Shown here: one piece after another, positions 17,151 to 20,000 of the stretch
Layout of the letters: each line of letters starts with the position of its first letter
How positions within the stretch are numbered: the stretch's first letter is position 1
From: Botryococcus braunii
Lineage: Eukaryota > Chlorophyta > Trebouxiophyceae
Direction: 5' to 3'
DNA length: 20,000 nucleotides
Assembly: GCA_002005505.1 (NCBI GenBank)
Contig: KV908440.1
Coordinates: forward strand, 142,501-162,500
Translations under genes and position numbers: made by a program
The notes under the pieces: model-generated
What the model was told of the DNA's origin: nothing
Database searches by the model: none
The model's input: only the letters and a program-made list of their open reading frames with translations

Positions 17151-17588
17151 GCTCCCGAACGGGGACTTGACAGTAGCAGAGACTTCTCGGAACTTCCTCC
17201 TGGGACCACGAGTGCACCTGGAACCTGGTACCCGGTACTATCAGGTGGAGCGACCCCGCCCTACGGCAGCCGCGATCCTTTTGGTACTGAGATTCTTTTT
17301 AAATGATAGCTATCAACTGTATTCGTGACATCTGTTACTGGAGCTCCAGCTAATAGTGGATGCGTGGTTGCACGTGGTGGAGTATTTTAAACAAGACCCG
17401 CCTGTCGGCTAAGGCGACGTCCGAAGCTGAAAAGAAATGCAAACCATGTAGGATCCTTATAATCAACACTAAAATTGGAACTAAATCTCTTTGAATCAAT
17501 CATCAGGGGGGTTTCCGCGTTGCAGCTCATCGAGCATACCTGTTTCTATCTCGCACACGAAGTCGTGGTCCTAACATCCATCGTGCAG
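17151..17588. other. Intergenic or intronic, unresolved
   Basis: No convincing exon or repeat. The acceptor-like GCGTTGCAG near 17524 might belong to an upstream exon of the plus-strand candidate that follows. Confidence 0.3.
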
Positions 17589-17749
17589 GGAGCAAAATTA
17601 CTTTATCTGGACCATTATTCTAGCACATGTGCCATTATTTGTATCATGCGTCGACATCCAGGGCATCTTCGAAGGCACCATCACTTACAATGCTGATCCA
17701 CCTTTAGGTGCGCAGGACTTGAGATACGATGCCACGATTGCATTATCAG
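17589..17749 (+). CDS. Candidate internal exon, unknown product
   Basis: The plus-strand frame ends at a good donor, TTATCAG|GTATTT, in phase 1. It reads FVSCVDIQGIFEGTITYNAD and then LRYDATIALSG. Codons in the VDIQGIFEGTIT part are the favoured C-ending type. The 5' border is a guess (GTGCAG at 17586-17588). An acceptor at ATCCAG (17661) is an alternative. A GTAAGT-type donor also exists on the opposite strand in this stretch, so strand assignment is not firm. Confidence 0.32.
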
Positions 17750-17837
17750 GTATTTCTTTTTTCTCTTAAAAACTTTCAATTCATGAAACATGAAGGTCTA
17801 ATATATGCTAAGCAACTTGCAAAGCTCCTTCTGGGTT

Positions 17838-18098
17838 TTATGTAGAAATACACCCTTCGAAACCTATTGTTTTAGAGACGTGAATTGCAGTAAGTGTTCT
17901 GAAGTAGCGATTAAGGCATCTCTTATCTATGGGGTAGATGCCAGGGACGTTTTGCGCGAGGGCTGGTGGGCTGTTGAAGGCGGTGTTGCTTGCTTCAGAG
18001 GTCAGATCAACAGGGACAGTACTCTTTGCGAGTGCGTTGTTGAAGGAGATGTCCTCCTTGACGACAAAGCCTGCTGCCCAGCAAAATCCACCTTTAGT
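17838..18098 (-). CDS. Candidate exon on the minus strand, competing with a plus-strand frame
   Basis: Minus frame of 86 residues between stops. It reads GFVVKEDISFNNALAKSTV, PVDLTSEASNTAFNSPPALA, QNVPGIYPIDKRC. Codons are strongly C-ending (AAG GAG GAC ATC TCC TTC AAC AAC), like the recognised exons. The codon-aligned plus frame (17805..18188) instead gives a cysteine-rich protein ending CQCLDGFTMTTEDTC, an EGF-like CxCxxGF pattern, followed by a possible donor ATTG|GTAACC. Only one of them is likely to be real over most of this stretch. I favour minus for 17.9-18.05 kb on codon choice, and plus for the EGF-like end. No family is recognised for the minus reading. Confidence 0.33.
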   Translation of the reverse strand, partial: TKGGFCWAAGFVVKEDISFNNALAKSTVPVDLTSEASNTAFNSPPALAQNVPGIYPIDKRCLNRYFRTLTAIHVSKTIGFEGCIST

Positions 18099-18191
18099 TC
18101 AACCTGGCAGAGTTGCCAATGCCTGGATGGCTTCACCATGACAACGGAGGACACTTGCATTGGTAACCCACCTGATATAGGCTTGTAGGGG

Positions 18192-18213
18192 TGCGTGTGT
18201 GGGGTGCGCGTGC

Positions 18214-18302
<89 letters not shown>

Positions 18303-18353
18303 GGGGGGGGGGGGTGGGTGTGGAGCGAGTGAAATGGGGCGTGTGTGGGGTGC

Positions 18354-18444
<91 letters not shown>

Positions 18445-18488
18445 TGTGGGTGTGGGTGTGGGTGGGTGTGGAGCGAGTGAAATGGGGC
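18192..18488. repeat. 148-bp tandem duplication built around (TG)n
   Basis: Two units, each with GTGTGGGGTGCGCG, a (TG)n run, a G-rich spacer and TGGAGCGAGTGAAATGGGGC. The closing block occurs at 18321-18340 and 18469-18488, 148 bp apart. Unit 1 has a 14-G run. Unit 2 has a (GC)n block and GGTGTG spacers instead. Confidence 0.92.
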
Positions 18489-18816
18489 ACGCATTTTGAG
18501 CGCTCTCTAGTTGCAACTGCGTTTTGATGCACTTAACTACTATGGTGGCTCCTGGGTGTTCCAATGACAAGTGCATGAAATGGGTGCAGAGTCTGAAGAG
18601 ATTGTCCTAATCAGGCCATTAAGGGCTGGTGGGGAAAGCCAGCCATCAGTAGCAACTGGGGCACCGCTTGAAGGGGCACCTGGTACGCGCTCAGTACCCC
18701 ACATTGTCTTTTTGGTATCTATCAGTCTAACAGGGTGTTAAAACTTGACACACTTGAATGAGTCATGCACAGCCAATCAGACCTATCTCTAGATAATTTA
18801 AACGGCGGGCTGTCAC
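18489..18816. other. Intergenic, nothing recognised
   Basis: Unique-looking sequence between two (TG)n clusters. No frame with coding character was found. Confidence 0.4.
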
Positions 18817-18834
18817 TGTGTGTGTGTGTGTGCG

Positions 18835-18873
<39 letters not shown>

Positions 18874-18887
18874 GTGTGTGTGTGTGC

Positions 18888-18974
<87 letters not shown>
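18817..18974. repeat. Compound (TG)n-(CG)n-(TG)n microsatellite
   Basis: TG runs with a central (CG)n block at about 18887-18902. This is the same CG/CA compound type as at 670, 4664 and 18350. Confidence 0.95.
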
Positions 18975-18976
<2 letters not shown>

Positions 18977-19301
18977 TGAGATTGACGGACTTACCCCTCA
19001 GTTACAACGTTGATCACGACAGGCATGCATATGTGTATAGATGTATGCGACTGCATTCACACATGCATTTCCAGCCGTGCACGCGCGAGTCCACCCCTCA
19101 TTTTGAGTAGGACTGAGCATTCTGGGGCTGGTGGATAGATGCTGTCGTGTGAATTCTGTTCTGTCTGGGCACAAGTTTAAACCCAATGCATCTTTGGTTG
19201 CCATGACTTGGTCTAGGCCTCTGCAACTCGTATGTTATCTCGACAAGAATGGCGTTTTCTGCGAGCTGCAGGAGGAGCCCCAGCGCCTACTCTCTTGCCT
19301 T

Positions 19302-19427
19302 ATGCAGGAGCACCTTTTCCTTCTGCAAGATCGCCTTCTCCATCTGCAAGAGCACTCTTACCTACTGCAAGAGGGCCCATTCCATCTGCAAGAGCCCCCT
19401 TGCCTTCTGCGAGAGCGCCCTTTCCTT
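19302..19427. repeat. 21-bp tandem repeat, six units, heptad-encoding
   Basis: The units start at 19302, 19323, 19344, 19365, 19386 and 19407. Each begins (C/A)TGCAAGAG or a close variant. The 21-bp period keeps frame, so plus frames give seven-residue repeats such as LQEHLFL / LQDRLLH / LQEHSYL or SARAPLP-type units. No start, splice site or flanking coding signal makes it a confirmed gene. Confidence 0.88.
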
Positions 19428-19470
19428 CACTAGCAGACACGGGAGCAGGGCGTGCCTCCCTTCCGAGCGC

Positions 19471-19845
19471 AGTACAGTCCCCTGTGGCAGTATTGACAGA
19501 TCGCTACGATGGTGCCCGATCAGGTGATCCATTTAGTTTGCAGTACCAGTTGCATGTTGCAGTATATTCCCGTGTAGCAGTACTGGCAGATCGCTAAGAC
19601 AGTGCCCGCTTAGGTGATGCCTCTTTTGGCAGTACCAGATGCGAATACGGTACACTCCCGTGCTACCGTACTGACAGATGGTGCCCGCTTGGGTGATGCC
19701 TCGGTTTTATTGTACCAGTCGGCTGCGCAGTACACTCCCCTACAGCAGTACTGGTAGACAGTCCCCTGTTGCAGTAATGTTTTAGTACAGTCCCCTGTTT
19801 CAGTACAGCCCCCTGTGGCAGTACACGACGCCCGCTCAGGTGCCT
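19471..19845. repeat. Degenerate 80-90-bp tandem repeat
   Basis: Units start near 19471, 19561, 19650 and 19729. Each holds CAGTACAGTCCC or CAGTACACTCCC, then GCAGTACTG.CAGAT, TGCCCG, AGGTGATGCCT and TGCAGTACCAG. The last units shrink to CAGTCCCCTGTTGCAGTA-type pieces. No coding function was seen. Confidence 0.82.
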
Positions 19846-20000
19846 CTTCATTCTGCTGTGGCTGAGTTGTTATGACAGGGTCTACACCTCACATTCTCAC
19901 ACAGAAGTACCGAGGTACTGCCAGTCTTGCTACGCCCTAGGGAGAGTTTTTCATTATTCCAGGAAAATACATCAAGTATATAAGTGCCAGATCTGCATCT

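Overview
This 20-kb window is nuclear DNA of a eukaryote with spliced genes. The evidence is a run of exons with canonical GT...AG boundaries and matching codon phase, very long dinucleotide microsatellites, several minisatellites, a 1-kb polypurine satellite and degraded dispersed repeats. There are no bacterial-style operons or ribosome binding sites, and I saw no rRNA, tRNA or CRISPR array. A large, repeat-rich protist or algal genome fits best (a green-lineage alga is my guess from the gene types), but the sequence does not fix the species.

Left part, minus strand, about 213 to 7517. I assembled a multi-exon gene by hand. Six exons (5852..5902, 4831..5006, 3130..3280, 2237..2406, 864..996, 213..311) splice in consistent phase into a protein that follows the quinoprotein (PQQ-like) beta-propeller family known mainly from bacteria. 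It shows RTGLN...ITP, a KNY/VYFFDAD junction, GITSTPVID, LYSLDLATGA, NQRAGL, AFGAHCD and GW..ALNP..GGGVW in order. The gene leaves the window at its 3' side. Two further candidate exons upstream (6403..6793 and 7254..7517) would add a secreted, cysteine-containing, QxW-type (ricin-B/beta-trefoil-like) N-terminal part with a signal peptide. Their join is less certain. The introns carry (CA)n, (GT)n, (AAC)n, an 18-copy 23-bp minisatellite and about 1 kb of GGGAA repeat.

Middle part, 7.6 to 12.2 kb. This is mostly intergenic or unresolved. It holds two orphan minus-strand exon candidates (8151..8384 and 10023..10259), two copies of a dispersed repeat family, and a (CT)86 tract. From 12287 to 13805 on the plus strand lies a clear large exon for an F-box plus leucine-rich-repeat protein of at least 505 residues.

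Right part, 13.8 to 20 kb. This holds a minisatellite built on CTTATGGGC, a 41-nt-arm hairpin at 14627..14727 (candidate small-RNA precursor or foldback element), the longest copy of the dispersed repeat (16528..17150), and a region at 17.6 to 18.2 kb with competing coding signals on both strands. It continues with a 148-bp tandem duplication of (TG)n modules, a 21-bp heptad-encoding repeat and a degenerate 80-90-bp tandem repeat. Several perfect 16-24-bp palindromes are scattered across the window. No mobile element with a recognisable transposase or reverse transcriptase was found.
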